A stretch of 64,000 nt of DNA from Rhizomucor pusillus. Taxonomy: Eukaryota > Mucoromycota > Mucoromycetes > Mucorales > Lichtheimiaceae. This document shows positions 1-12,400 of the stretch, piece by piece. A program made the position numbers and the translations under genes. The notes below the pieces were generated by a model. The model saw only the letters and a program-made list of their open reading frames with translations, was not told the DNA's origin and made no database searches. The stretch covers positions 1 through 64,000 of the forward strand of contig FWWN02000476.1 in NCBI GenBank assembly GCA_900175165.2. Direction: 5' to 3'. Each line of letters starts with the position of its first letter. Position 1 is the stretch's first letter.

Positions 1-1286
1 TCATATGTATGCAATCATCACTTCTCATGTGTCCTATCTTTCCATGTCAATGCATAACAGCTGCATACTTTGTTTGGGTCTCTGCGCTTGCAAGGAGATT
101 CCGATGCATACAACGATTAAGTATGATGGTCTCCGTAATGCAATAAGGTCGTTTGGTTGAATTTGGTCGAATACTTTAANNGTGAAAATCGNAAGCATTT
201 GCATATCATCATTCTCATTTGCTGTAATCAGATGGTATGGGCTTTTCTAGACTTTCAGGATTTTAAAACATCTTAGTCACCTTTTTTGTATTGTTATTTT
301 AATATCATTATGACTGATAAATTGTCACGTATTTCTTTGATAAAAGGTATCAGGAGACCATACAGTCAAACAATGCCGTCACCAAAATGTCCTAATTGTG
401 AATAATATTTTATCGACTGGAATACGATGAAGCAAAAGATCGCCTGTTGCGTTGCCGATCTGGCACATGCTCGTGATGTTTTGTTATGAAATAAATCGAT
501 AAATGTGCAATTTTACTTTGTGGATTGATGCGCCAACAATTTTTGAAAAACCTGTAATTGTAACCTGAATTAAAATCCATATGTTTGCAGAGTCTAAAGC
601 GTAGCCACTCCAGTTAACGGTATCCATTTGCTTGATCCTGCCTGACTGCTTGGCGTAGCCTTGAGTCATCAAGGACGACCTTGTGTCACCGTATCCAGCT
701 TTCTAAACGTCCCGCTTTTCAAAAGAGCTGGTGGCTTGCTGACATTGCAAAGAAATTGGATTGACATATCTACTGCTCTGAAAGATGAAAATATTTGAAA
801 GAGATATCATAAAAGACAATACGATAAACGTTGCAACTTTTTGTATATTTTACATAGAGCTACCATTTTTCAGTTTGTAGTCGCATATTCATTTCGAAAA
901 GTACTATGCGCTCCGTGATAAGTATCTCCTATGCTTGCTTGTTATTTTATACATATAACAAGCATAGAATGATCTATAATGGCAGTAGTTCTTCCAATCT
1001 TCCCGAGAAAAAGGTAGAAAAAGGCGTGCTCAGTCTGTGGGTTCCTTCTCCGCTGCGAGTACGCAGAGTCAGGCGATGAGAAGTCGAGCGACCTCAATCG
1101 TCAGAAGCATATTACTCCTGTTAACAATAGACTTTTAAGACATTCTGAAAATAAATTTCAGAGTATACGTTGTTTTTCTGCTTGCTAAGTAGATATCTGT
1201 TTGCAATTGAGATGTTTCTCTTTGCCGGGATATCTTAAGAATTTACAAACTCTGATTTTATTACCAGAAAAGGGCACGAATAGGTT
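1..1286. other. AT-rich intergenic DNA, no gene seen
   Basis: No reading frame here shows a recognisable domain or a convincing exon series. The longest frame, on the minus strand at 484-672, is 62 codons of low-information sequence. Positions 180, 181 and 192 are unresolved (N), so a small frame there could be masked. The stretch lies downstream of the transketolase stop at 1287 and would contain its 3' UTR. Confidence 0.6.
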
Positions 1287-3916
1287 CTAAATTTCGTATC
1301 CTAGTGGAGGAACGTATCCAAGCTTATTGAAATAATCAATAGCAGCGTGCGCTTTCTGAACAACAGCTTCAGAGGTGATATTGAACTTCTTGTATAGGTC
1401 TTGATACGGACCCGAGGCACCAAAGCTCTTCATGCCGACGTGAGCATGCGCGTATCTTTCCCATCCCCAGACACCTAGTGCTTCAACGGAAACTACAGGG
1501 ACCCCGGGAGTAAAGACAGAACGCTTGTAGTCTTCCGGCTGCTCATCGTAAAGTTCAGTGCACGGCATAGATACGACTCTTGCTGGAACTCCTTGCTCCT
1601 TCAAAGCTTTTGCTGCCTCCACAGCGATGGAGACTTCGGTGCCTGTACCGACAAGAATGACCTTTGCGCTAGCCTCATCCTGCATAACGTATGCACCTCT
1701 GGCTACACCTTCTAGAGAAGAACCTTCTAGCTGTGGTACTCCTTGACGAGACAAAGAAATGACGGAGGGGCGAGTGTTGTTTTTAAAAGCCATCAAATAT
1801 GTTCCTGAAACTTCGTTACCATCGGCAGGGCGGAAAGTTAGCATATTGGGTGTGGATCTGGTCAGCGTCAAAGTCTCGATAGGCTGGTGAGTAGGACCAT
1901 CTTCTCCAAGACCGATCGAGTCATGAGTCATGACATACAGAACTTGCAAGTGGGTCAGCGCTGACAGACGGGCTGCACCCCAGCCATACCTGTCGAATAC
2001 CTCTCGTCAGTCCCAGTTATAATGAAATGGAAACATGTTCCACCGCACTTACGTCAAGAAATTCAAGAATGTTGCTCCAATTGGAATAAAACCGCCGTAG
2101 CATGCAAAACCATTCATGATGGCAAACATACCATGCTCACGGACACCGTACAGCAAGTACTGGCCTTTGTAGTCTCCGAGTCCTGTTGATGGCTGAAAGA
2201 TATGAGAGTTAGCGTTGTTGCTGTCATTGATAGATAGACTGTGGCACTGTGGACAACTTACATGTTGGAAATCTGTAGCGCCTTTCCACCTTACGAGGTT
2301 AGACGATGATAAGTCTGCCGAACCGCTCATAAAGTCTGGAATAATTGATGCCAATGCATTGATGACCATTTCGGAGGCTTTGCGGGTTGCCAAAGGCGGA
2401 TCAGCGGGTGTGAAGCGAGGGATTACAGATGCCCATCCCTCGGGAAGTTGCTTTGAGAATCTTCGCTTGATTTCTGCAGCTTCTGCAGGGTACTGCTCGG
2501 CATATTTTGCAAACAACGCGTTCCACTCTACTTCGTATTGCTCACACTTTTTCCGGCGCTCGGCATACAAATCATAGACCTTCGTTAACATGGCATCGTT
2601 AACCTCTGATGTTCTTTGCTCCACGAAGCCAAGGTATGACTTACGGGTTGTGGGACTGCATAGCTTGCATCGGTGTCAAAACCAAACTTCACCTTCAGCT
2701 GGTGGACATCCTCGGCTGAATGGAAGAGTCACTGTGAGAACGGGGACAAAAGAGAAGCCAAGATGATGGAGCTTACGTGTCAATGGAGCGCCATGCACTT
2801 TAGGCGTATTTTGTATCAGCGAGCCGTATCCTACACAAACAAAAAAGCAAGGCAAACATCTTAAGCGCTGCATAGCATATGCTCGCTGCGGCTTGTAACT
2901 TTACCGATAGTTGTTGATATCTTGATGAGTGATGGTTTATCCGTAACCGCCTTGGCTTCATGGATAGCCTTCTCTATAGCTTGCAAGTCATTGTTGCCAT
3001 CTTCAACCGTAGATACATGCCATCCATAGGCCTCGAAGCGTTTCAAGACATCTTCAGTAAACGAGACATTGATCTCACCATCGATCGTAATATTGTTAGC
3101 GTCGTAAAGAGCAATAATTTTACCAAGTTTCCAATGTCTATGAGAGATGATCCTATTAGCACCGCGGAAAATCCATCGCATCGCATTTCTTACCCAGCAA
3201 GAGAAATGGCCTCTGCAGCGACGCCTTCCTGAAGACAACCATCACCAACAATGCAGTAAGTGTAGTTGCTAAATATCTCGTAGCCTGGGCGGTTGTACTT
3301 TGCTGCAAGGTGAGCTTGAGCGGCAGCCAATCCTACGACATTTGAGATTCCTGGATAGCAAAAATTACCAGTTAAAAGGCGATACATGCACCAGATGGAA
3401 GCGAGCGTGTCACAATATTGTTACCTTGACCGAGTGGGCCTGTGGTGACTTCTACACCGGGAGTATCTGTTGCTTCGGGATGACCAGGCGTTCTATTTAT
3501 ATATAATGCATACATTTGTGAATCGTTTTCACCTGGCGTATAACTAAATACTTACTTGCTGCCCACTTTTCTAAAGTTCTTGAGATCATCAATTGTAATA
3601 TCATAGCCTAGAAGATGCGAGACAATATATTGCAGTGCGCAGCCGTGGCCGTTGGATAGCACGAAACGGTCGCGATTGATGAAATCGGGATTCTTGGGAT
3701 TGACATTCAGGAACTTTGAAAACAAGACATGCGCCATCGGTGCACATCCCATCGGAGCGCCTACAGAGCAGATCGAATCTTGTTAGCAAGTTTGGGCATC
3801 AAAGTGAAGCCGCTTTTTGCATGCTTACCGGGATGCCCGGACTTTGCGCCACATGTAAGATCGCCGGCGAGCACACGGATCGTGTTCACAGCTTGCTGCT
3901 CTATCGCTTGCACCAT
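1287..3916 (-). CDS. TKL1: Transketolase
   Basis: Transketolase is a thiamine-diphosphate enzyme of the non-oxidative pentose phosphate pathway. It moves two-carbon ketol units between sugar phosphates in the cytosol. The protein reads from ATG at 3914-3916, with the N-terminal motif GHPGAPMG made by joining exon 1 (3916-3829) to exon 2 (3760-3556). Exon 3 is 3492-3425 and exon 4 starts at 3350. The diphosphate-binding VGDGCLQEG and NNITIDG segments follow, then the pyrimidine-domain motif [13 protein letters not shown] near 2110 and the C-terminal domain to the stop at 1287. One intron is only 41 nt (2644-2604). The C terminus is GYEI, so there is no SKL-type peroxisomal signal, which argues against dihydroxyacetone synthase. 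All family blocks are present and the gene looks intact. Confidence 0.95.
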
Positions 3917-4281
3917 CCTTGCGGAAAAGAAAAGGTACAGAAGGACGAATGCCTACAAACAGTGCGATCGAGTATTGTATTTAAAGGTTGCTGTAGGTTG
4001 CAGAAGGTTTGAAAAGATGCTTTTGACTCTGTCGATTTTCCGAGTCGTGAACGCGTTTCTCACACCCACACATGCAACGTGACACACCGAGACATCAATA
4101 AGATTTCTACAAACAACGATTATGATTTGTTCTCTTCCTATCACTACAAGGTTGCAAGCCGCATTGTATTCACGCGTTCAAATACAAATATTTTTATGGT
4201 GTGACAATGAAGACAAATTTCTGCATAACGGCCTAATGCACAATTCTACTTGCACTTCCCGTAACAACAACAAATAGAAGA
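3917..4281. other. Intergenic, presumed transketolase promoter
   Basis: These 365 bases separate the transketolase start (3916) from the stop of the next minus-strand gene (4282). They should hold the transketolase promoter and the upstream gene's 3' UTR. I see no further gene. Confidence 0.5.
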
Positions 4282-6909
4282 TCATTCATAATCCCACACC
4301 GGCTCCTTGAACGTTACAACATCTACTTCTGCCCAATGCGCCCGTCGATTCGATTTCCCAGACGGACTGTGGCAGTGACGGTGCGGTGGGTGTCTAGAGT
4401 ATGACGATCGTCGTTCATTTTCGTAGATTAACGGTTCGTGTGGATATACAACCATGCTGTATGGCCGGCGTTTGTAGCTTTCTTCCGGAGGATATTCTTC
4501 CATGTAGAGGCCGTCGTCATTCGGGTATAAATATGACGAGCTAGCGCGACGGCGACGATAGCGTGTGTCAAGATATATGTCCTCGCTGTCATCGTACGCC
4601 TGCATATCTGGTAGATCGCGTTCAAATTCTTGGTCATACTCTACCAAGTGGCCATCAACACCGTACTTCATGCTGCGGAGATGAGAAGATCTACGACGGC
4701 GGCTGCTCCTAGGTCTCGACGGTGGTCTCTTTTCTTCTACTATTTCTTCTGATGGCAACAAGTCTCCTTCAAAGGTGCGTCTTCGTTGGTCCAAAATAAC
4801 CGATGGTACCCGTGATACAGGATATTCCATCTCATCTGCCCTCTCCTGTACCTCGGCCTGTTCGTAAGCGCTAGTATGTTTCATAATAGGGCGTGGAGAA
4901 GCAGATTTGCCTGGAGTCGGATATGCCTGGTCTGGTACTTGCAGTAACGGCTTCTGGTATTCCTCTTTGTACGTCTCTGGAAGCTCCGGTTTATGTGGGG
5001 TGGAAGACATAGGAGCAGGAGACAGTGTCTGCTGGATTGTGGCTGCTGCATTGGGTGCAGGCGAGACAGACGCAGATAGCTGATGATTCAATGAAATATG
5101 GTTTGACAATGTCACCATGCTTCGGGATAAATTATCGTGCAATGAAACGGAGGACTCTTTTGTCTGCTTCTTGGATCCAGCACAACGCTTCAGTTTTGAG
5201 AACAGTGACTTCTGTGCTTTTTTCGGACGCGGGATGTAGTCTAATAGATAGTTAAAAAACAGTGAACTAGAAATTGCAAAGCAACGCAAAGCATAGCTTA
5301 CCAAACATTGCGTCTGGAGGACCTTTGTTGTATTGCTTTTGTAGCCATGGTATCATATTTGTTTCTGCATAGATACAATGGTAATATGCATTGTCTTGAT
5401 AGGGGAGAGCTATGAGCGAAGGAATCATAAATACTACAGTTGCCTTATTCTTACTGTATGCGGCCATTCTGTCTTCTCTGGAAGACATCTGCCGAACATC
5501 CCGTACGCTTACTCCTTGATGTACTTCACCAGTTCTGTCACTAGGTGTAAGAAATGGTAAATTTCTGTTTCGATCAAAAGCATTCGTTTCTTCCGCCAAC
5601 GCTGCTTCTTTGTAATATGTGGGTGCCTCTTTCGGCTCAACAGCGTTTTGATCCTGAATATCATTACTCTGCGCCATGCAGGGCTCCACAGAATCATAGT
5701 AGGCTTGCACTTGAGCATTTGGAACGAATTCCTCTGTAGAGCAATCCTGCTGCAAACCGGTATCGTCGTGCTTTGTGATCGTATAACCCGAATCGTTTCT
5801 GTGATCGTAAAACATGCTTTTTGTGGAAGACCTTCTTGTCCGTTTCTTTTCGTAGACTTTGGGATCGTAGCCAAGTTCCTCTTGATAACCTTGATCCGTA
5901 TATGCATGCATAGATGGTAAACTTTTTGGCCTCTTCATTCTTTGCTTTTGCTGTTTCTTCTTGTTGCGTGGCTGGCTTTCTCGATGCAAGGGAAGAATAT
6001 CAAGAGGCGTGCTTGAGAGCGTCTGCTTCACTATATCTCCAATAGCAGCAAAACGGAGTCCATTGCCTGCTGTACTCCATGACCTAGACCGACTTTGCGG
6101 TCGGTCCTGACAGTCGATGCATACATAGTCGCTATCACACACTTTATCGCTGGAGCTATGCATGTTAATCAACGGCCTCTCTTTCTTGCATTTGTAGCAC
6201 ATGCACACAGACGGCTTCCTGTCCAGTTCTAGGATGCTTCGCGGCGTTTGACTCTTTGAAGTCGCGGATAAAGGCCGTGAAAAATTCCTGGCAGCAATGT
6301 AATGAGCTTCTTGTTTACTGAATCTCACGTGATCGTGAAATAGGATACTCTACTCGAATTCTCTAGTTGCAATGGATGTCTTGTCGAACTCGCTCTCACT
6401 ATCACAGCATGATTCTACCAGGATTGGTCTCTCGGATTTGAGCAGCGATGGTTGAGGACTCTGCTCCGTAAGCTGTATTTTGAACTCTCGATCGATGTCT
6501 TGGTCGGCTGTTCGTATATGCAAATCGTTCGCTGGAAGATTGTCCGTCTTTGCCATATTTTGGTCTTCCAAAAGCCCAATGAATAAAAGTCATGTGTATT
6601 GTCTTAAAAAAGTCGACAAACCTCCAAGATACTCATTGATCTCTGAAAACAGCTCTTGGAGCATTTCTATTTGCGTGTTAGAACGTTAACAGTTTATCGT
6701 GCAAAAATGGTTCTTTGTATACATACCTTGATTTTTGTATCTTGATGCTGTACCGCGCATACTGAACTCGTAAGCATGTAATCTGTAGGCAGAGAAAGCA
6801 AGAAAGGGAATAAAATTAATACGCGAAAGCAATTGTTAATATGAAACAGGAACGTCCATTTGAGAAGCAGAGAAAACATTTCCATATTTGGTTGATACCC
6901 GTTGCTCAT
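4282..6909 (-). CDS. Unrecognised protein with paired Cys motifs and basic low-complexity regions
   Basis: I do not recognise this gene. The model starts with an 11-nt exon (ATG at 6907-6909, MSNG) spliced to a segment reading LHAYEFSMRGTASRYKNQ, then EMLQELFSEINEYLG, and on into a frame at 6571-6350. The next exons (6328-5300) carry CMCYKCKKERPLI followed by YVCIDCQ, two CxxC pairs about 25 residues apart that could bind zinc. The sequence is then Ser/Arg/Gln-rich. The last exon (from about 5240 to 4282) begins YIPRPKKAQKSLFSKLKRC and is rich in Arg, Tyr and Pro. One intron near 6330-6365 seems to be only 30-36 nt. It is probably a Mucoromycota-type regulatory or scaffold protein. That it is one gene rather than two rests on the in-frame join at 5301/5240. 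Confidence 0.55.
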
Positions 6910-7185
6910 CCGATATTGTTTACACCAGTTATGAGCTTATGCAACATTTTCTTCCTACGCTCGCAGCATAGTGTATAAAGTTCTTGATTTGGAATGTCCC
7001 AACTCTTATCGAGAACCCTGTGCCTAGTCAAGTTGACTAAACTAGACTCAAAACGTACAATAAAAACATACTAACATTGTTGCAGCATTGCTTTGGAACA
7101 CTCGCATATAGGAATATTATTACTAGATGTAAAAAGCGTACGTAAGTTTGTGAGTATGTGCAGGAAAGGATCGGAAAAAGGATGG
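6910..7185. other. Intergenic
   Basis: This 276-base AT-rich gap lies between the stop of the Rab GEF gene at 7186 and the start of the downstream minus-strand gene at 6909. Nothing else is visible. Confidence 0.5.
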
Positions 7186-9146
7186 TTATATGGGGCCATT
7201 CAGTATAAACAAAGCAGGAGAAGGTGTGTTGTTGGTGGATTTCGAAGGTGAGGCGGAGGTGGATGGTTTCACAGATAGCTCATGCGCGCTGGTATGTCTC
7301 TGCGCTTTTTCCTTTCGATGAGATCCGCTTCTCGGAAGCGGTGAAGATTCGCTGTTGGAAGGTGGAGGTATCCGCATTTGAGGAGGCGACGCTTTGCCGA
7401 CTTCTTCGCCTTTCAGTCCTAGACTCCGTAGTCTCCATGGCAAAGCACCCATTCTTAAATTGTGGCATATCAATCTCTTGTTAGTTACTGCTCTACATGA
7501 AAATTATGCATTCTAGCAATGACTCACCTAGCGTAAAACATTTGCAATCGCAAGCGCATGATTTCGTGGTATAGGTCGGGTATGCTTCGAGACTTGTAGT
7601 ATCCTTGACGAACGTTGCGTATGAATACAAAGAATTCGCATACAGCTACCAGTCTATCTCGACAGTAGCGATCGATACAAGCCCAGTCGTCGAAATACGA
7701 CGTCCTGAATCTGTAAGGCAACGAATCCTGATCCTGCCGACCGCAAGCCTGGCAAGCATTGGTAATACTGATTGGGTTACCGCCATTGCTAATTCTTTCC
7801 CACAACAGATTTTTTGAGGCTGATATCCTCAAAGGGACATCGGATGGACGTTGAGCTTGTTCTTCCAGGAAACCAGGCGGCGTCTCTTCAATGAAGCAAG
7901 TGTTGAGAACTATTGCTTCACTGACTTTCCGAGCTGACAGTCTCGCATTTGCACCAAAGCGCAAGCATGGTTCAATGTCCTCCACTTGACAATGCTTCAT
8001 GAAAGGTAGAGTATGTAATTTCTTTAGCGGCACCGACGCGCTCGTCTTTACAAACTCCTCAAACTCTGCCAGAAGCATTTGGTCGACAGTATCTGCAACA
8101 GGCAATGCCGAAATCTGCAAGGATGATCTATCGGAAAACAAAAGCGACATATCTCGAGCACTTCGATGATCTACGCTATCGCTGGCTGTTGCAACGGATT
8201 GTGTATCCTCATTGTCCTCGCCCGATGATACTGGGGTGGGTGTAGCGGAAAGTCGCGCTTCTTGTTCTTGAGCCATCTCTTGCATTTTTTCTCGCAGTTC
8301 TCGAAGCTGCATTTGCTCAGCGGCCAATCGATCCTGCGTTTCTCGCAGCTGCATTTCGAGGTGTTTTTGTGCAACTTCCAAATTATGCTTTTCGCGTTTT
8401 TCGTGGGCGACCATCCCGTTGGCTTCCTCGAATAGTCTTCGTGATAAATCTTCGAGTTCGCTCTCCACCATGTCTTTGGAATGCTGGATCTCCGCCACGC
8501 GTTCGATCTCATCGACGTATTTTTCATTTAATATCTCCATATCCTTCTGCAGCGCTGCAAACTCCTCGTCTTTCAACCTCAATTCACCTTCCACTTTGGC
8601 CAGCGATGCCTGGAGCGTTTCAATTTCTTCCAATTGTTGCGTAATCTTTCCTTGCTCCTCTTGAAGACGTATTTCTAGATCTTTAACCTCTTGTTCATGC
8701 ATTTTCTTCTCGCGTTGTAACTGTTCCATGATGGGTATCGTGCGACCGCATAGAGAGCAGTCCAGGGAATCTCTATCCGCGAGAATATGCTGACAAACGC
8801 ACTCTTCCGAAACCGTTCCAGGTTTATTGCCGTCGCTAGACGATGATGACCGCGGCGTAGACAAAGCTTTACTTAATCGTGAGATGCGGAGGGGAGTTGG
8901 AGACGATGAGCTTGGAGACATTGGGAGGGACGGTGGTAGCGGTATGAATTTGGCTTCGTCGTTGACCGATTTGTCATTTACAGCAGCTTGCAGACGTGAG
9001 TAGAGTCCAGCAATATCCTTAACAGTGTCGACAGACGACTGCTGCTGGGACTCCTGGGGTGTTGTTACCATACTTGCCTTCCTCCCTCGAGATAGAGTGA
9101 GAGCAGAAAGCCAGGAGGAAGCGGAAACGGAAGAGAGTTGAACCAA
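7186..9146 (-). CDS. SEC2: Rab guanine nucleotide exchange factor, Sec2/Rabin8 family
   Basis: Sec2-family proteins activate the Rab Sec4/Rab8 on secretory vesicles to drive exocytosis and polarised growth. The main exon (9146-7524) encodes an N-terminal Ser/Pro-rich region, a small CxC/CxxC pair (ECVCQH and CSLCG), and then a long coiled coil at about residues 135-300. That coil includes the family's Rab-binding stretch ELEDLSRRLFEEANGMVA. After an acidic linker there is a C-terminal domain with the CxxCG motif NACQACGRQDQ. A short intron (about 7474-7523) joins a Ser/Pro-rich tail ending at 7186. The start could also be the second Met (codon 27), which follows a stretch that does not look conserved. 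Its start lies 54 bp from the divergent LRR gene, so the two probably share a promoter. Confidence 0.9.
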
Positions 9147-9200
9147 TCATACGTGGCTTCCCTTTTTAGAGTTCTGCAAGCGCACTCGAGTTAAGCTACT
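9147..9200. promoter_or_regulatory. 54-bp divergent promoter gap between the Sec2-like and LRR genes
   Basis: Only 54 bases separate the two divergent start codons if both upstream ATGs are used. Using the inner Met of the Sec2-like gene would widen this to about 130 bases. Both 5' UTRs and core promoters must fit here or overlap coding sequence. No TATA box stands out. Confidence 0.5.
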
Positions 9201-10451
9201 ATGGTGTGGGGAGGAAACGACAATGCAGTCCAGAAATGGGTCAAACAACTGACCGAAAACGATCCGAACTTGACTTCACTTCACATTTTGAGCGTACGAC
9301 GACTCTCAGAACAAGATCTGGTGTCGATCTTTGCTGCGATCGCGAACAACACGGTCCTTCAAGAATTCTCTTGTTCTGGCCAAAAGCTTACCACCAAGTC
9401 GTGTGAACAGCTATGCTCCACGCTTAAAGCTAACTCAACTTTGAAAAAGATCAACGTTGGTAGTCAAGAACTCGGACAGGATACGAGCTTATTTGGCTTG
9501 ATTTGTCAAGGCCTCGCTGAGAATCAAGGTCTGACGCACTTTGATGTTGAAAACAAAGCGCTTACGGATGAATGCATCGATATCCTGTGCCGCCATCTGA
9601 TAAACAACAAGACACTCCAGTCTCTCAACCTTGCTCGAAACAAGCTTGCAGACAACGCAGCAGAAAGCTTGAAACGTATTCTGGGTCAGGAACAGCACTC
9701 GCTAAAGGAGCTGATACTCTTTGGGAATGCGATTGGCCCTGCAGGGGCACGAGCGTTGAGTTCGAGTCTGCATTTGGAATATCTTGATCTGTCCAACAAC
9801 CCACTCGGCGAAGGCGCCGCAGAGCTTATCAATCCCCAGGCCACTAAACTGCAAGTCCTGAAGCTTAACGGTGTTGCGACAGAACCACACGGCAATGCTA
9901 TCATACAAGCTATGGCTGAGCGACCCTCCAACCTGCGGCATATTGAGCTTAATGAAAATCACATCGACTCTACGCCGTTCAAGGATCTTACAGACTTGGG
10001 GTGCGTAGAGGAGCTCCATTTGCGAGACAACAAGATCGACGATGAAGGTATCGCAAGCTTAGCAGAGCATCTAGCACAGCGTAGCTGGGAACGATTAGAA
10101 CTCGGAGATAACGCTATCAGCCATCGGGGATTTGGTCTGTTGCTCAACACTTCCGTGAAGCACATTGGATTGTTCAACAACAAGGTCAACAGCTTCCCGG
10201 ATGATTTACCATCATTCCTAGAAAGCGGTGTCGTTTCTTTGGATCTTGGCTGCAACCAAATCTCTGTGCAAGATCTAAACATCATGGTAGATGTCATCCT
10301 TGCGAACGGCGTACCCAAGCTAAGAGTCCTAGAGATGGGAGGAAATGCCAAAGAAACGGAAACGGAACAGTGGAGCGCTGCTATTGAGCGACTAACCCAG
10401 GGACGGCCAGCTATCAACGTAGCCTGGAGACGCTACATGGAAGAACGATAA
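9201..10451 (+). CDS. Leucine-rich repeat protein, ribonuclease-inhibitor type
   Basis: This single-exon gene encodes 416 residues built almost entirely of 28-30-residue LRRs of the RNase inhibitor/RanGAP class. Typical units are LQSLNLARNKLADNAAESL, LEYLDLSNNPLGEGAAEL and VEELHLRDNKIDDEGIASL. The repeats start near residue 20 and run to about residue 385. There is no NACHT, kinase or membrane segment. It is not clearly Rna1/RanGAP, because I do not see the RanGAP catalytic Arg region or the long acidic tail. A scaffold or regulatory role is the most that can be inferred. Lack of introns is unusual among its neighbours. Confidence 0.85.
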   Translation: MVWGGNDNAVQKWVKQLTENDPNLTSLHILSVRRLSEQDLVSIFAAIANNTVLQEFSCSGQKLTTKSCEQLCSTLKANSTLKKINVGSQELGQDTSLFGLICQGLAENQGLTHFDVENKALTDECIDILCRHLINNKTLQSLNLARNKLADNAAESLKRILGQEQHSLKELILFGNAIGPAGARALSSSLHLEYLDLSNNPLGEGAAELINPQATKLQVLKLNGVATEPHGNAIIQAMAERPSNLRHIELNENHIDSTPFKDLTDLGCVEELHLRDNKIDDEGIASLAEHLAQRSWERLELGDNAISHRGFGLLLNTSVKHIGLFNNKVNSFPDDLPSFLESGVVSLDLGCNQISVQDLNIMVDVILANGVPKLRVLEMGGNAKETETEQWSAAIERLTQGRPAINVAWRRYMEER

Positions 10452-10734
10452 GAACATTGTACAGAGCTTTAATTTTTTGTTTGTTTGTTACCTGATAAAG
10501 GAAAAATATAGATAAGCAATTCCGGAAAGATATATGTCGGTGATCGCTGGAAATTAGATTGCAGCAATGAAGGTTGCGTGTGATTGCGAGTGATGGGGTC
10601 AGGGCAACGTGTAGACGGCGGGGAACGCCGCTCCGACAACGATGGTGACACGGATCAAAGCGCGAAAGCTATTAAAGCCGCGAACCCACGCAGCTCCCGT
10701 TCCTTTCTTTTCTTCACCTGATTTCTATCATACA

Positions 10735-12348
10735 ATGTCTATTCTCTCGACTTTCGCAAAATATGCAAAGAATTCAGCACAGAGACTTGTTCAGAACTTC
10801 AACCTACATGAGGTAAAGAATCAATTACAGTCTATTTGTTGAGTCAGCACCATTAACACGTTGATGATCCAGGTCTCTGGCAGCCTTGGTGATTTGGGTA
10901 CTTTGCTGCCTATCATGATCTCTCTGGCAGTAAATGGACAAATCAATCTAACGAGTACACTGTGGTTCGGTGGCATATGGAATATTATATCAGGATTGCT
11001 GTTTCAGGTTCCAATGTGTGTACAGCCAATGAAAGGTAAGTCTGATTCTGCAACCGAAATCATTACAGAAGCAGTCTTTAAATCTGGGATCACTTAGCTA
11101 TCGCTGCAACTGTGCTCGCAAGCAATATGTCAATTGAAGAAAATATGGCTGCTGGATTATCCGTAGCTGCATTCATCTTCTTCCTCGGTGCAACGCGTAC
11201 CATCCACATTGTTGGATCATACACTCCGGAAGCCGTTGTCCGGGGTATCCAGCTTGGAACTGCATTGTCCTTAATCAAGAAAGCATACAGTCTCGTTTCT
11301 CCGTTGCATTGGACTATCACTTCTGCCAACTGGGCCGATAACTACTTGTGGGTGTTCCTGGCATTCATCTTTGTAATCCTCTGCTACCGCACTCGTGTGC
11401 CCAGCGCTCTCATTCTGTTCATCATTGGTCTTATCTTTGCGCTAGTACGCATGTTCGCCACCGAAGTCGGCGAGCAATACCCTCGACCAGTTGCAGCTGG
11501 CCATTATCCAGACACTGTAATTGTCCCCACACCTTCGGAATTCCGCACCGGTTTCGTCAACGCTGGTCTGGGTCAAGTACCGCTGACAGCTTTGAACTCT
11601 GTGATTGCCTTGAGCATCTTGGTCGACGACCTGTTTCCGGACCATCCAGCTGACACCGCCAAAATCTCCGTCAGCATTGGCATAATGAACCTCATTGGAT
11701 GTTGGTTTGGAAGTATGCCTTTTTGGTAACGTATTTCCCCACGGTGGTGGAGAAAAGATTACCATGCTTATCAGATCAATGCAAACTTTCTGTAGCCACG
11801 GCTCCGGAGGCCTTGCAGGACAATATCGCTTTGGTGCTCGCAGTGAAGTCTCTATCGTTCTCCTCGGAGCATGCAAGCTGCTTCTTGGTATCTTGTTTGG
11901 CAGTTCACTGGTTGGCCTCTTGCAGCTGTTCCCAGACTCTATACTCGCTGTTATGCTTTTCATTTCTGCAATTGAACTCGCATCTGCTGCCCGCGTGCTC
12001 AACCAAAATGAACCTGATTTAGTGAAACAAAAGGAGAATTATCTAGTCATGCTTATCACTATGGGTACTATCTTTGCCTTCTCGAATGACGGCATTGGTT
12101 TCCTCTGCGGTATGGGTGCTGCAATCCTTTTGGCAATTCAGCGACTGGGACTCCGTCAATGGTGTGTTGATGTATGGAACGGTTTCCGAGCGCTACCATC
12201 CGTTTGGCTAGATCCCCACGCGCATTACATGAAGCGCGAAACATCTAATAGCTCCAGCAGCACAAGCGAAGGTGTGCGGGAAAGTGCCTCTGTCTACGAA
12301 AATGCAGGATTACCCAAGCCAGCCACTGCTCCTAATACCTCTCACTAG
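10735..12348 (+). CDS. Molybdate transporter, MOT1 (SulP-related) family
   Basis: MOT1-type proteins import molybdate for the molybdenum cofactor. The gene has four exons: 10735-10812, 10873-11035, 11098-11725 and 11796-12348. The two family signatures are present: SGSLGDLGTLLPI near the N terminus, and HGSGGLAGQYRFGARS, formed across the last intron (PFC joined to HGSGG). About ten hydrophobic segments can be seen. The C-terminal 60 residues are Ser-rich and probably cytosolic. There is no STAS domain, which separates it from true sulfate permeases. Molybdate rather than sulfate as substrate is inferred from family signatures. Confidence 0.9.
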
Positions 12349-12400
12349 GCTATGTAATTGTATATCTTGTACATTTTTTTCTTGTCTATTACTTTTATAA

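Noticed and set aside
484..672. Minus-strand frame of 62 codons
   Set aside because: It is short, lacks any motif, and has no adjoining exon-like frames.
1287..3916. Dihydroxyacetone synthase (peroxisomal transketolase)
   Set aside because: There is no C-terminal peroxisomal signal and the motifs fit ordinary transketolase.
9489..10417. Minus-strand frames inside the LRR gene
   Set aside because: They are antisense shadows of a clear, single-exon LRR protein.
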